Assembly (NCBI GenBank): GCA_022835595.1
Contig: BQUP01000008.1
Span: forward strand, 806,001-870,000
Length of the DNA: 64,000 bases
Origin: Cystobasidium ongulense
Taxonomy: Eukaryota; Basidiomycota; Cystobasidiomycetes; Cystobasidiales; Cystobasidiaceae
Direction: 5' to 3'
Made by a program: the position numbers and the translations under genes. Positions 12,301 through 24,900 of this stretch are shown one piece after another; position 1 is the stretch's first letter, and every line of letters starts with the position of its first letter. Under the pieces are notes generated by a model, which was not told the origin of the DNA, made no database searches, and saw nothing but the letters and a program-made list of their open reading frames with translations.

Positions 12301-13212
12301 ATGGCAGCAGAAAAGGGAGAAGAGCTAAAGGCTACAGTGGGTCGTCACTGTTGCTGTCCTTGCAGGCCATGGTCACGACTGACGCCCGCCCGCCTGTCCA
12401 GATCAAGGCCGTCGACATGCCTGACAACCTCCAGAATGCAGCGATAGAGATTGCACGCGCAGGTGTAGAGGAGCATTCATTGGAGGTGAGAGCGGCTCCC
12501 AAGCACTGCCGGCTTGGAGCTCTAGTTGCTGCAGCCCGTCCCTCGTCCAATGCTGACCGAGTCCCGCAACACCTTGACACGCGCAAAAACAGAAAGACAT
12601 TGCTCAATACATCAAGAAGGAGTTTGACCGGTGAGTTAACAGACAATTATATCCTAAAGTATTCCTTCTACCACTTTGCTTACTGCTCTTACCCATGCCT
12701 CTCTCTCTCTCGTCTTCTTCCAAAACAATCGCAATCCGCCCGTCTGTCTGTGCCGACTCTCCGCTTTGTGTTGTCCCTCTACCGCATAACCACCCCAAAC
12801 AACGCGTATAAACCATACCAATAAATACCTCCAACATGCACCACTCCTTCACGAATATAGACAATACGGCGCGACGTGGCATTGTATCGTTGGCAAGAAC
12901 TTCGGAAGCTAGTGCGTAGATTTCCATCCCGTCATCGCTAATGTATGAAGGATATATGCTGATCTGGCATTACTATACAAACACAGCGTGACGCATGGTA
13001 AGGGTGACAACATGCCCAGTAACCTTCAATGAGAGTACTGAAGCCTATAAATCGCCTGCCTACAGAGTCCGGCAACTTTATTTACTTCTACATGGGGCCA
13101 ATGGCCATCGTAAGCCACTGCACGCACGCCTCAAAAAATCTGTAAGACATCGACTAATCTGGCTTTTTCTCCATCTCTTTGTCTTCAATAGCTACTCTTC
13201 AAGTCTGGTTAG
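12301..13212 (+). CDS. DYNLL1: dynein light chain LC8
   Basis: Seven exons (12301-12336, 12402-12485, 12593-12630, 12861-12911, 12987-12997, 13066-13109, 13192-13212) give 94 aa against 89 in human DYNLL1. The product reads as a typical LC8: EELKATIKAVDMPDNLQ, EKDIAQYIKKEFD, TWHCIVGKNFGSYVTH and MAILLFKSG. LC8 is a dimeric hub that binds short linear motifs in dynein intermediate chain, nucleoporins and many other partners through the groove strand around GSYVTH. Here the usual ETKHFIYFY is ESGNFIYFY, so residues bordering the groove differ. The fifth exon is only 11 nt. No open frame covers the gene; it appears only after splicing. An alternative start at 12369 is possible but gives a poorer N-terminus. 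The gene is convergent with Y14. Confidence 0.9.
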
Positions 13213-13833
13213 ATTGGGTGTCTTAACTCTACGGGACTTATAATGCATGGACAACAGAATAATTGCAGTGAACACGTGGTATATTTTTCGGCGGTCTCAA
13301 CATGCCAACAAAGTGACAGGTTCTTTCTTTGGTCTTTTCCTGTTTCTTTTCCATCAGTTTGACGAGGCATTGAGGACGTCAGAAGTTTGAATGATGTAGG
13401 GAGATGTTCACGACTATCTATGCGATAAATTTGATTCTGTGCGTAAGGGCTCTCTTTATAACGAGAAACAGATAATTAGGGTCCAGTCTTGGTTTCAATG
13501 ACCATGCAATGCGGCAGTACAACCTCTTTGCCATGGGAGCAAATCATTACAAACCCAGACCTGCTACCGCCTTTCGCTTTTGAAGCGTGTAGCATGACCA
13601 CTAATCAGCTCGAATCTCAGGCACGCGGACTTAGGAGCATTGCGTTGGGCGATAAGTCATCGTGTCTCTCAGATGACAAGTTTCTCCAGTTTGAATATTG
13701 GGCTGACGTCTGCTAGTACCGTAGGTCATGTTTTTACAGCTGAGGAGGTTCTAAAGTAGGTACCGGTGCTGTTCCTACCTGGGGTATACAAGGTGATTCC
13801 ACACTACCAATACTTGGCAATAGCCTGATTCTG
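13213..13833. other. convergent 3' spacer
   Basis: The 3' flanks of LC8 (plus strand) and Y14 (minus strand) meet here. Nothing else is supported; a 75-codon frame at 13489-13716 has no features. Confidence 0.5.
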
Positions 13834-14843
13834 TTAATCGATACGTGTGACGAGAGGGGCTTTAGGTGGACTACTTGAGCGACCTCTTCGTTGTGTTGCA
13901 GGAGCTGCTTTTGGTTGTCTGCAGAGAGTAGGGTAGTTCCATGTCAATTCAAGCTGTAGAGCGGTACGACTCTGCAGAGCACAAAGGAGGTACGTACTGC
14001 TGCTGAACTGTAGGCTTTACGAACGCATAATCACATTGAATGGTCTGATCTAGCAGTGTTGTCCCAGAAGCTTCACGGATAGCCTCGTCAGCTTGTGATC
14101 TCTTCTCGTATTCAATAAGTGCGTAGCCCTGGTGATGATGTTCGAGCAATTGGAGTATTCACATGGATATAGAAAGGTACAGACGGGTTCTAATCGTCAG
14201 CGAAGAGACTCAAGACACCGCATGCAACACTGGAAACTGACCTTCACATAGCCCGTCCGTCTGTCCAAGTTGAGATGTAAATTCTTAATCTCGCCAAACT
14301 CGCTGAACTTGTCTTGAATATCCTCTTCGGTCGCTTCTTCATGCACGCCTGTAACGATCACGATCCATCCTTCGACGGCTATAATGTCCAGTACACAGCA
14401 GAGGGGAGAAGCCAGAGACAGCGGTAAGCTTGCGTATGTTCAATACAAGGGAGTCCTTGACAGCAGGTGAACCCCAAACCTACATTTGGCTGCTACTACC
14501 TTCTGCTGCTGGTCTTTCGAGTCGGCTGCTGCTGTGGAAGAGTCGGGCAGAGATTCGTATTGAGCGCTTGAGTCCTCTCGGGCTGTCGTACGTTATGCAT
14601 ATCAGCACTGTGATCTTTCGACACGACATGCTTTATTCAAGCTAGAGCTCTGCTGCTCGCGCTCTGTGTTTCCGAGCTGTCACTAACCATCTCCTGAACT
14701 CTTGAAGCCACGGCCTTTACGCTTGACAGAGATGTCTGTGAAGTAGTATCAGGAGAGCAAGTTAGTTGCATCATTCCATGCGATAGGACACCCTGCTGCA
14801 ACGAGCTCTGTGCATGCTTACCGTTATCTAGTTCCATATCCAT
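13834..14843 (-). CDS. RBM8A: RNA-binding protein 8A / Y14, exon-junction core
   Basis: Six exons (14843-14822, 14735-14688, 14582-14484, 14378-14242, 14128-13998, 13918-13834) give 173 aa, against 174 in human Y14. Landmarks are KRKGRGF near the N-terminus, [20 protein letters not shown] opening the [23 protein letters not shown] (RNP1 region) and a C-terminal tail with RRGRSSSP, like the RS-type tail of Y14. Y14 pairs with Mago nashi and, with eIF4A3, marks spliced mRNAs upstream of exon joints. The pairing uses the RRM sheet, so RNA contact by the RRM is limited in known structures. The last exon was found by following the frame through a 79-nt intron; without it the protein would end in an unrelated tail. 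The gene sits tail to tail with LC8. Confidence 0.92.
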
Positions 14844-14873
14844 ATTGGGAAGACTTGCTGTGCCACTGACTTG

Positions 14874-15167
14874 TTACTTGTTGCGTTGTTGGCGGCTTGG
14901 AATTGCTAGTCTTTCGCGAAGAGGTGACAGTCCTGTGAGATGCTGACAAGCAGTGCGTAGGTTGCTAACGATCTTGTCGAAATCAGTCTTGTCGACGGGT
15001 TGTCGAGAAGTCGAGAAGTGGAAACTCGCTGCAGCCTCGCCTTCTTGTCTTGCCTCTGATTCAAGTGTCTTTGCAACCTTCAAGGCAAAAACAGCATCAC
15101 AACACAATGCATCTATCGCATCAACAATAGCGATTCCATCGCTCAACTGCTCCCCTTGGAACTCCAT
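14874..15167 (-). CDS. small unknown helical protein, 97 aa
   Basis: One open frame of 97 codons. The composition is polar and helix-favouring with Ala/Leu/Asp-rich blocks (AIVDAIDALCCDAVFALKVA near residues 13-32) and a basic C-terminus. It resembles the size and style of small subunits of coiled-coil assemblies (BLOC, kinetochore or Mediator type), but I recognise no family. It lies 31 bases upstream of the Y14 start on the same strand and about 95 bases from the divergent kinase start, so it could instead be part of a Y14 5' UTR or a chance frame. Confidence 0.4.
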   Translation of the reverse strand: MEFQGEQLSDGIAIVDAIDALCCDAVFALKVAKTLESEARQEGEAAASFHFSTSRQPVDKTDFDKIVSNLRTACQHLTGLSPLRERLAIPSRQQRNK

Positions 15168-15261
15168 CTGCCGCTAGCCTCGGCCAACCGTCTTGTCATT
15201 ATTATTCTGGAAATCACAGTATCCAGAGCTGCAAGTCTGGTCATAGAGCATCTATAGCAGC

Positions 15262-16535
15262 ATGGCGCGAAACACACAAACTCGCCTAGATGCATTCTTG
15301 CCTAAAGCCAGCACATCCCCACGGCAGCCATCCAAAAGCTGGAGGGATGAAATGCCAGAAGTCACGAATACGCCACTCGAGAAACATCCGTTACGTGTAT
15401 ACGTATTATGCGGAGTCGTGTGAGCTATTCTTGGCAACATCAGACTGAAGTTTATACTGACTACTTCTGGAATCTTTAGAGGATCTGGAAAGTCTACTTT
15501 GGCGGTTCAGTGGGAAGCTCTCTACCCGAATAACTACGTGAGAGTGAATCAAGATAGTCTAGGAGACAGAAGGAAATGCGAAAGCTTGACTCGTGAAAGC
15601 TTGCAGGAGGTAGCTCCCTCGTTCTCAGAAACTGCTTGAAACTTGGCTAAAGCTTACATTTTTGCTGCCAGGGCAAATCTCCGATTATTGATAGACAAAA
15701 TTTCGATCCGTCGCAGCGGTATCACTGGCTGAACATAGGTCACGAACTCGGCGCTGAGGTCATTGCGCTCGTCTTTGGTACTACTAAACGAGTGGGTACA
15801 CCCAAAAGGACAGCCTGATTTCAGAGCAAGCTGACTCCGTTTTCACAGACATGCGCAGACCGATTATTACTCAGAACGGGACATGAGACGATAAAGTCAG
15901 CCGAACAGGGCCTGCAAGTCCTTGAATCTATGTCGGCAATCTTTTCTGGGCCTAATGCTGAAGAAGTGAATAAGCCTCTCTCTTCGAGAAAATTCCCGCT
16001 GATCAATGCTTGCAATAAACAGGGTTTCCATAAGATCGTGACTCTTCCGCCTGGCCTGCCACTACACTATTCAGTCGCGGATATCAATGCATTACTAGCC
16101 AAAGTGGAGGAGAGTGCATCTCTACCAGGTGTTTTACCTCCTCAACCATCCGCTGGGCCGCCTCGTGGAGCCCCTTGGGCTCGTGGAAACGGTCGTGGTA
16201 GAGGCGCTTTCCGCGACGGCACTTCTAGTTATGGTGTTACCAATTCACACAGCTCGCCATGGACTCGAAAAGACCCTCACACACCATCTACTCTAAGCCT
16301 CGGTTCGGCTGCGACTCCGTCGAAACCGCACACAGCGCACCAAATGCCAGTGGGTCAAGTCCGGAATGGACGTAGTCCACCAGTGCGGCTCACTGGAAAC
16401 GCCGCAAGACAATCAAGTCAGCCGTATCGTGCACCAAATAGACAGCCAGCGATAGCAGCAAGCACTCCGGCATTTTCAACTAAGCAAGAGCCCTCGACCG
16501 ACTTCATCGATGTCAGCAGCGACGACGAAAAGTAG
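15262..16535 (+). CDS. PNK-like P-loop kinase (AAA_33 type) with PIP-like and SIM-like tails
   Basis: Exons 15262-15419, 15480-15609, 15672-15791 and 15849-16535 give 364 aa. The Walker A loop GVVGSGKST (residues about 50-58) is completed by splicing. VRVNQDSLGDRRKC and PIIDRQNFDPSQRYHW follow, matching the kinase half of polynucleotide kinase/phosphatase proteins (NxD...LG and the IDRxNxxxxxR block). CADRLLLRTGH resembles the lid region. From about residue 230 the chain is disordered, with an RGNGRGRG patch. The N-terminus has QTRLDAFL (residues 6-13), which fits a PCNA-interacting peptide. The C-terminus has FIDVSSDDE (355-363), which fits a SUMO-interacting motif followed by acidic and Ser residues. 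No phosphatase domain is present. A role in 5'-end phosphorylation during DNA or RNA repair at PCNA-marked sites is inference. Confidence 0.8.
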
Positions 16536-16733
16536 CAACAACAAGCGTCATATTTCATACTTCAACTCCTGCAACATTAAACGGCAGAACATACTCGAGA
16601 TAATGATTCATGGCCCATGCCGCCACGGCCTGTCTAATTTTGGCATACCATCCACAAAGAGGTTGGAACCAGCGTGAGGATCCGCATAAGCCGATTGTGG
16701 TCGCTGTATCGCTTCCTACGAGCATTCAATCAG

Positions 16734-18369
16734 CTATAACTGTTGAAAGCGGGAGGTACGCTGACCTACCCCTAGCGCTCCTCTTTTGTCAAAGGATAGA
16801 TGCTTGGCATCATGCCTCGTTGAAAATACGTCCTCTTCCTCCATCCCATGCATAGACTGTAACGAGTCTTGTGCCTTTGATAGCTCCCTTTTCAAGAATT
16901 CGATCATAGACCCTTGCTCAACGAGTTTCTCCCTCGCTCGACGTGCAACTCTTTCAAAGCTGGCTTCCTGCTCCATAATACGAGCATTCATTTCATCGAC
17001 ATACGGAGTTTCTGAAGTTGCGAATGGCGATGATCCAATCCATGGTCCACCTGTTCCATACCTCGCTATATTTTCCTTCTCGGTTGTCAAACGGTCGATA
17101 TCCTGCTTCAAAACCTGTAGTTGAAGGCGCAGGGTCTTAGCAAGCTGCAAATTTAGAAGGACTAGTCAAACATCATCATCATCATTAAGCGCATGGAGCC
17201 ATTCGCTGCGCACCTCTTCTTCGGTTGCTGTGCCAGTAGGCGAATATTCCTGGCTGGCGCACAGGTCCTTTTTGCCAGACTTTGTCAATGCAAAACCGGG
17301 TAGGCCGAAGAATCGATCAAGCTGGCTGTAAAGAGTAGCAAGCTCTTTGTTGCGGCTATCTATTTGTGACTGTAGCATAGAAGTCTGCTTGCAAACTATT
17401 AATTATGACTGTATATAGTAACAGAAGGAAAGGTACTTACCGACTGCTGCCTTTCTACTTGTAGAGCGGCAACCTCTTTTCTCGATGCCTCCAGCTCATT
17501 CGCTAATTCAAGCAGAATAGTGCGAGTACGTAGCCGCAGTTCCAGTTGCGAAGAGATCTGCCTCTTGGTGCTGGGCCCTGCTTCGGGATTTGCGTAGTAG
17601 TTACTAGTACCGCTTTGATAGTTGACCTGCATCTCAGTTCCAGCATCGGAGATACCGTCGTCATCTTGTTCATCGTGCATGTTCATGGCTTACAGGCAGG
17701 TCAGCAGACTCATCGCGTATGGGGTGATAAATGCACACCTTGGATGTGCTGGTTCGCCACCGCTTGCGCTTTTTGCGTAGCAGATTCATTATTTTGTGCC
17801 CGAACTGCGTAATAAGTCGTCAGCAAGTACATGAAGATGCTCCTTGGTGGAGGCTTGTATTCACCAGGCTCCGTGATGCGTAGTATCGCGTTTTGTAGTT
17901 CAAACTGCTTGTAGTGGGCATCCTGCAGACGCAAGGCCAGATTGCCGTTGAGGAGCCGCAGAGCCTCGTTCTCTTCGCGCAGAGTGTCCGCAGCATGGTT
18001 GCTGGAAGCTGAGAGGGCGTCGAGGCTGGCCAGCAAGCGAGTCTGTAGAATGGCGTGCTGTCCGGCCAGGTGGCTGATCGACTTCGAGAGGTGTGCAATC
18101 TGCTTACATGGCCGTTCAATTGTGAGAGGGAACACATCCTTCAGTTTGGGCTCAGCCACTACGAAAGCACCTGCGAAAGCCACCTCTATGCATACCTTGG
18201 CCTGGTCTTCTGTCTCCTTCGCCTCAGCGGCCACCCGGCTCGCCTCAGTCTGCCGCAACAGATGGTCGAATGCTTGCAGACATGCTTGAGGCGTGCTGTT
18301 CAGCTCATCCAGCGTTATTGGTATGTATGTCTGCGCCCGGAGCTGCTCGTACACATTCTCCACCAGCAT
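16734..18369 (-). CDS. coiled-coil protein, 454 aa
   Basis: Exons 18369-18196, 18099-17739, 17688-17441, 17384-17214 and 17144-16734 keep frame for 454 aa. An N-terminal block (ENVYEQLRAQTYIPITLDEL) is followed by heptad-rich stretches around residues 50-140, 195-235 and 285-400. An acidic linker with DDDGISDAG and a basic C-terminus are also present. The plan of a short N-terminal block and then coiled coil resembles the ADIP family (SSX2IP, S. pombe Msd1), which anchors microtubules at spindle poles, but this is a weak guess from architecture. The first intron (96 nt) is a multiple of three without a stop. The gene is convergent with the PNK-like kinase (200 bases apart). Confidence 0.75.
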
Positions 18370-18925
18370 GCTCTACCCGTGAGGAGACAAGCTAGGCCGG
18401 TGGGTCCTCCACCGGTCAAAGCAAGCCAGCTCGGCATCGTGCAAAGTACTTTGGCGACGATATTAACATCGACGTCAACATTCCTGGACCGACAGGGCAG
18501 CCAACCAATTAATAATTAACAACCCTTGAACATGTCCAGCGAAGGCCGTTCAATCTGGATTGGAAGCTAGAGAAATTAAGAAGAACGATATATATGTGCC
18601 ATCTTAACTGAAACAGCCAGCTCAGTCATTGTGTTCAAGCGATACTTGGCACCGTCTAAACGCTTGTGTCTACGCTGAAACCGTCCTGGAAGTGACCGAG
18701 AAACAGCTTGACCGATGGACTAGCATAATGTACTGAAGTAACAATAGCGCCATTGTAAAAGGACCTCCTTTCAAGGTCTGAGAGGACGATACATCGGTAA
18801 TCTCTGGCTTTACACATGTCAAGCTGAGAAGCTAGACTGTGCACCGTATAAGTAAATTTGATTTAAAGATACCTGAAGCATAGCCATTTAGTGACAAGCG
18901 CGTGACTACACTAATACGCAATGAC
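18370..18925. other. spacer between coiled-coil gene and TEL1
   Basis: Contains the coiled-coil gene's 5' flank and the TEL1 3' UTR. A 62-codon frame (18656-18844) has no features. Nothing else is supported. Confidence 0.5.
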
Positions 18926-21900
18926 TTACGGTTGCCAGCCGAAGAATATCGACCCTAACTTCGCTACGTCCCGCGCTTGAAGAATAAGACTAGGGCAGGT
19001 AGTCAGCTACCAGAACGCTTTGAGTAAGATCGCAGCACGGTCCAGCTTACTCGTTCACATTGTACTCAACGCTTAAATCGCTCCTAAGTTTCTCCGAAAC
19101 AGTGCGAATGGCCCTATCGGCGTCGGTTAACTCGGCTGTTCTTGTATTTTCTTCGCCTCTATCTAGGGCCTGACTACCTTGTATACGTCTGACTTTCGAA
19201 GCGGATGCGGTCCTGGAATTGTTTGTTAGTAATTGAACATTTGACATCTTACAATTGGACCCGTACCATTTCTGCAGTGGGTCGTATTTGAAAACTTCCA
19301 AGATTGTCATCAAAACTGCAGACTTGCTCCGCAAGACTCTGATGGTCTCCTCTGAGCATTTGCGGAAGACGCCCTCCACACCCGAAATGCCGAAGCCATC
19401 CACTATATCTGGCGTGAGACGGAAGGGGACTTGCTCTGGTGTGGGCAATTGCTTGCCCTGGATTTAAGGTTGTCAGCGAATGCAGGCTGCCGGAGACACC
19501 GACATACTCACAGCTTCAAATGCGATGCCAAAGTCAATAGGCACAAGTTCACCTGTGACAGTATCTATCATGATATTTGAGACGTGGCGATCGCCTAGAC
19601 CCATGACATACCCGACCATTGACATGGCTGCGGCGCTGCGGGAGTAATTGAGGCGCATCTGAAACCACCAATACGGTACATGATGCTTTTCGGTGAAGAA
19701 GTGTCGCATGACTGGGTGCACTCGTTTTAAGATGTTTTTGTATACTTCAACTCTCTCCTTGTCCGATGCTTTCTGCCGTTCTGCTAACTTCTTCCTCGCC
19801 TCCATAATAGGCATGTCGTTGGGCCTGTATCTGCGCAAATGAGACGCGATGCGACATGTTCAATAATACGTCACCCTTCTAACGTGCATTGACCTACTTG
19901 TGGTGAGCTGGAACCAGCCAGTCTCCAATCGCCTGACTATTGGCGACAAACTCCAGAAGACCACAATCCCCCGTGAGAGGGATAACTTTGTAGGTGCGTA
20001 CACCAAGCTTACGTGTACTTGCACCATCGTCCCGCGCCAACAGATCGTTCGTCACGCCAAAGATTTGTTGCATGACCGCATCTTGCCTAACGTCATCCCC
20101 GCCTTTGAACTGGTTTTGGCAAGAAATAAGTCAGTCACGTGCAATCAAAGAAGAATTGATATTACTGACCAGCTGTCGATAAGCGTTACCATCTGACCCG
20201 ATGCAGTCCGTGATTTTCGGTAAGTTAACCCCTCCCGCTGTAGTATACGAAGTTTTATACCCAACTATACACGGCATACGGGTAGCGTCGTATGTGCAAG
20301 TTTTGTCTACCGGTAATGCCAGCGTTGTGACTGGTATAGGCAGATCTTTCAGGCGAAGGAGCTTCAGGCCGGTTGGCATAGGGCGAACTTTGTCTGCCCC
20401 CGGTTTTTGCTTCTCAATCCTTGCGCCGGCCCAGTCGGCGTAGGCATCGATTGCCAATTCTACTGCTTGCGTGGTCTGGCGCATACTAGGGCTGACCTGA
20501 CGTAGTCGAAGTAACGAATTTGCGACTGGCCCACTCGTGGTCTCAGGGCCTAAGAACCGACGTCTTGAAGAGCTTGACTGGCTTGCGTTGCCAGCGCCGG
20601 TATTGTATAGAAAGTAAAGTTGGAAAAGACTGTGGAACGGGTGCTCCGATGCCAAACGCTCGACTAGCTTCGTCAAACTCTGTTGAAAGTAGGATGTTCC
20701 ATGTGCCTGCATAACGGCTAATCTGGCTGATAGTTGAGGTACCAAGCTGATGAATCGGTATGAGGGAATTTTCGAAATTGCCTTGTGAGCGGTTGCACAA
20801 AATGCTTCGTCGTTCGAGTTACCGAGCCACAGGGAGCACAAACGGAAGACCGCATCAGGGTCATCGCCTGCACCGGATAGTGCGTGACCGTACATGACGA
20901 CCGCGCTTTCAAGCAGCGCTTTACGAGAAGCACGGAACTGTTCTATAGTCTGGCGATCCTGTTGCGAGATTGCACTGGCAACTCGGTGCCGACTATTCAG
21001 ATCCGATGAGGTTCCCTGACTTGACTTTGATTGTTTCACTAGTTGAAGCACTTCACTTTCTTTCTTGCGAGTGTAGGAATCCAATTGATCGATTTCGGCC
21101 ACTTGCTGTGTGGTCTCTTGATACTGATCGTCCGCGAAGCGTGCATAGTCGGACGCTATAGCTGCAGACAGAGAGCTATCTTGGGTGCTAATGCGATTCC
21201 AGGCTGGCTCAAAGTACTGTTCACGAATAGCCGAGGCGTCCTCTAAACGAGCTGTTGCGATCCAGGTACCCTGCAATGCTGCGGCGTCAGCCCCAAATTC
21301 TGGAACTGACTGGATTGAAAGGCCGTACCATTTGTGCTAGTATACGAGCCTGGTCTGCCTTCGGCACAGCCTGCGAGTGCTTGTGCAAAAATTGTCGCAA
21401 AGTCTCTATGGCAGCCACTGTTTCATTTTGCAGCCATAGCACTGATGCCGTAGCCAAAGCAAGCTCGTGGTCTACCTTTGTGGCCGTGTGCTGGCACTTC
21501 AGTACTGCGTTCAGGGCAACCTGTCTCCGGTTTCTGCTTCTCGCAAGGCCACTCAATGTAAGTAGCGTCGCGCGTTCAGCTTCCCTCGCACGCAGATCGA
21601 ACTCGGTAGGCTCATCGTCTATTCTCTTTCGCGCTTCAGTGTCCTGTAAACTGGTGAGTAGAACTAGTCGTGTTTCTAAAATAACCTCTGATGCTTCGTA
21701 CCTAGTGTAGCTGAAATTCAGCGTTGTCCCGCAGATGAGCGAACTTTAGCTTACGCAAATGACTCAAAGAATGCAGGCGGCTCCGATACATAGCTTGCCA
21801 GACAAGTAGATGGATTTTCGCGCCATTGCGAGACCTCGCGTAATGCAAGGATATTGAACAGACGCCGCTCGTCTGCAGCTGGTGAGAATCCGTCGATTGT

Positions 21901-24900
21901 TGTGAGGGCCATTATCTCGCTTGAGATGGCTTGCAGTAAGCTGTGTCTATCTCCCGTATTCTGATCAATCCCAGTGGCGACCATTAATGCATTGTATACG
22001 CGATACGAGGATTGCGACATTGCGTCTTGCGGCACGGGGATATCCCAGTTCTGGGTCTTCCATGCCAAAGTCGGCAAAGTGTCGACCTGTATGCTCGCCC
22101 GAGGGTCCGCCCGCAGCAGCTTCATTGCCAAGTGTCCTAAGTTACCACGGGCTAGGCAGTCGAGGATCTTCTCCGTTGCTGTGTTTCCCTCGTGCATATG
22201 CGGTGCTGCTTCAAGGCCAGCGCCGTGCCAAGACAAAGCTTCAAGCCACCTTCCCTCATGATGCAGTCGCCGTACAAGGCCGCCAGGCAAGTCTGATGCA
22301 GAGATGCTATAAAATCCATCCGGCTCTTGTAGGTTGCTGTAAATCTCGTATAGAAGCTCCTTTTCTTCTTGACTTTTGAAAGCTGACATGTCGCCAGGAT
22401 CGGAGTATTCTTTCGATAACTCAACGCACAAGAGGGCTGCGTGATAGTTATGTGCATCTATTGCGGCCCGGGCTAGCTTAAAGTAAGGCACGAGCAGCCA
22501 CAAGTCGTATGCAGTGCGGGATTGAACGTCCGCAAAGCCGTCTGGAGGCACACAAGCCCTCAACTGTAGGACAATGCCCAGTATGTCCGTCGAGCACGGC
22601 GACCGCCGGTCTAAGAGTACTCCGAAATACCTTGACATATTTTCCCGTGCAGAAGCTCCCTCGCGACCCAGGAGAACGGCCAGCACCAGCGAAGGAAGAC
22701 ACCTCCTTGCCAGGCGGGCGTTTCGTGTGAGGAGATCGTGACTCGGTTTATAGAAAGCGATATTATCGCCCAAAATCTTGGCAAGAAAGGCAGCGAAGTT
22801 TTGCTGCCATTTCTCAGGTGTGCGCGCGACTTCCAACCAGTGATCACTCTGTAGTAATTCTTCCAGATTCATGGCAGCTCCTAATGCGGGACTGGTGACT
22901 CGGTGTCGATGGATGTGGGAAGACTGAATCATGACAAGCCTGGCATCGGCACTAGTAGCGGAGATCTCTTCCGACGAAGTCGAAACGATTTTAAGGATTG
23001 TTTCAAAGGCCAGCTGGACGGTCGCCAAGTCTGTATCGGATAATAGCCTACTTATCTCTTGCAGGAAACCAGACTTCACTGATGAATTGGTAGCTGTCTG
23101 GCGGACTTCCAGTTGAACGGTTTCGTCCAGGGTGGGGGGGGAAACCCTGCCACCCCCGACGTATAGAAGTTCCGCGAAAGAGTGAAGTACTTCCGATCGG
23201 GCGTTGGCACACAACGACGCTGCTTCCGACCGCGAAAGAACGCTCCACAAGAAGCTTGCTGTCTCATGTTGCTCTTCGCGAGTTGAACGTCGAGCTACAA
23301 GAGATTTAGGCAGGCTACACAGGGCGTTGTAAATGTCGGAAGTAACCCCTGCGGATTTAAGAATGCTTTGTGCTTGTTGAAGAGTCGGCTTGTCTTGTTC
23401 GTCGACGAGGGCACGAGGCCACAGGATGCCCAAGCGAAAGGCACTCTCAGCCATCTTGATATTTCCATCTTTGCGAAGCTTGGTTTGAACGTTTTCGAGA
23501 TCTCGGATAAAACGAAGAGCGCAGGACCTTATGGCCTCGTCGTTAAATTCCGAGAGCTTTACTGCAGCATCGGCTGCCACCAGTATGGACTGAGATTCCT
23601 CTTGCAGCTCGCTTTGTTGGGTGTGTCGTAAAGAGACCAGTTTTGATAGGGTCCACGTGAACATTCTGCTGACCAACGGTAGCAGATGGTGTTGCCTAGC
23701 GAGAGCTGATAGACGATGCAGTACCATAGCGAGCAAGTCTACATTTTTGGAAAGGGTGTTTGCAGCGCATGCCAAACATATTGCTGCATTGTGAAGAAGC
23801 CTGAGTTGTTGAGAAGTGAAAGGGGGTTCTGCTACTGCGCACAGAAGGCGGTGTAGTACGCTATTGAGGATAGCAACTTCCTCTAAAGCTCCAACAATAG
23901 CCGGATGTGACCGCCTGATGGAATACAGAATAGACTCTAGTCGCACGTCTGGAGGAGAAAGTACATTTGGACGAAACGTACTGTCCGTAAGAATACTCGC
24001 AATTACATCCTTAGCAAGAGTATTTGTTGGCCAGCATCTTCCAAAAATGGATTGGATTGTTGTTGAGCTGTATTCCGCTTCCCAGATGAAGGAGAAGAGC
24101 CTCCACACCACTAAATCCCGCATGCTGCGGAGCATGTCAGGAGCTTGAGTCCCGCTTTGCGACGCTAGTTCTACAGCTTTGAGTGCAATGTCTTGCTCGG
24201 CGAGCTTGAAAACGTTCGATCCGGGTTCTCCCGCTGTGAGCTTGTAAGCAACATAAGTTGGGAAAACTCTGGCAAGTGCGACCTGCTCTTCTATGCCTAC
24301 GTAGGCACACAGGTCTTGGAAGAATTGGGGTCTTGGACCAGCAAGCACCATTGGGGCGGTCTCATCAAACCTGGCAGAGTACAGAGCTTGCTTATTTGGG
24401 AAGCCGAATGCTGTGGGATCGGGTATCAACAGGCCTTCCTGAGAATTGTAGAGCTGCTCGGCCAGAGTGAATGGCGCTAGGAACGAATAGAGTGCGGCTA
24501 GATCGCTCAACCCTAGACGCTCGGCTGTGGCAGTCAATGCTGCTTTGACGAATCTACTTGTGGAATCTGATGCATTGAGTGCTGCCAGGACGATGATAGG
24601 ATGGTATGCATTGGAGCGAAAGAAGTCGCTGGAAATCATAACGTTACTGTATGTAAGCAATGTGGTGATATTGGACTCGAAGTTGGCGCCTTGAAAATCG
24701 AACGTCTTCTTCTCAGCAATGCTTGTCCATACTGCGAAAGATTGTCTTCCTCCGTTGTGTATATGCGAGCATACGCGTCCGAGTACTGGTGCTAGCTTGA
24801 AACGGACGCGATAGTCGGGATCTTCTAACATTTCTATGAGGATGGCTTCCGGTGGCACAGGTACACCGTCATTACAGGCCAATGGCTCCGACTCGTGACC

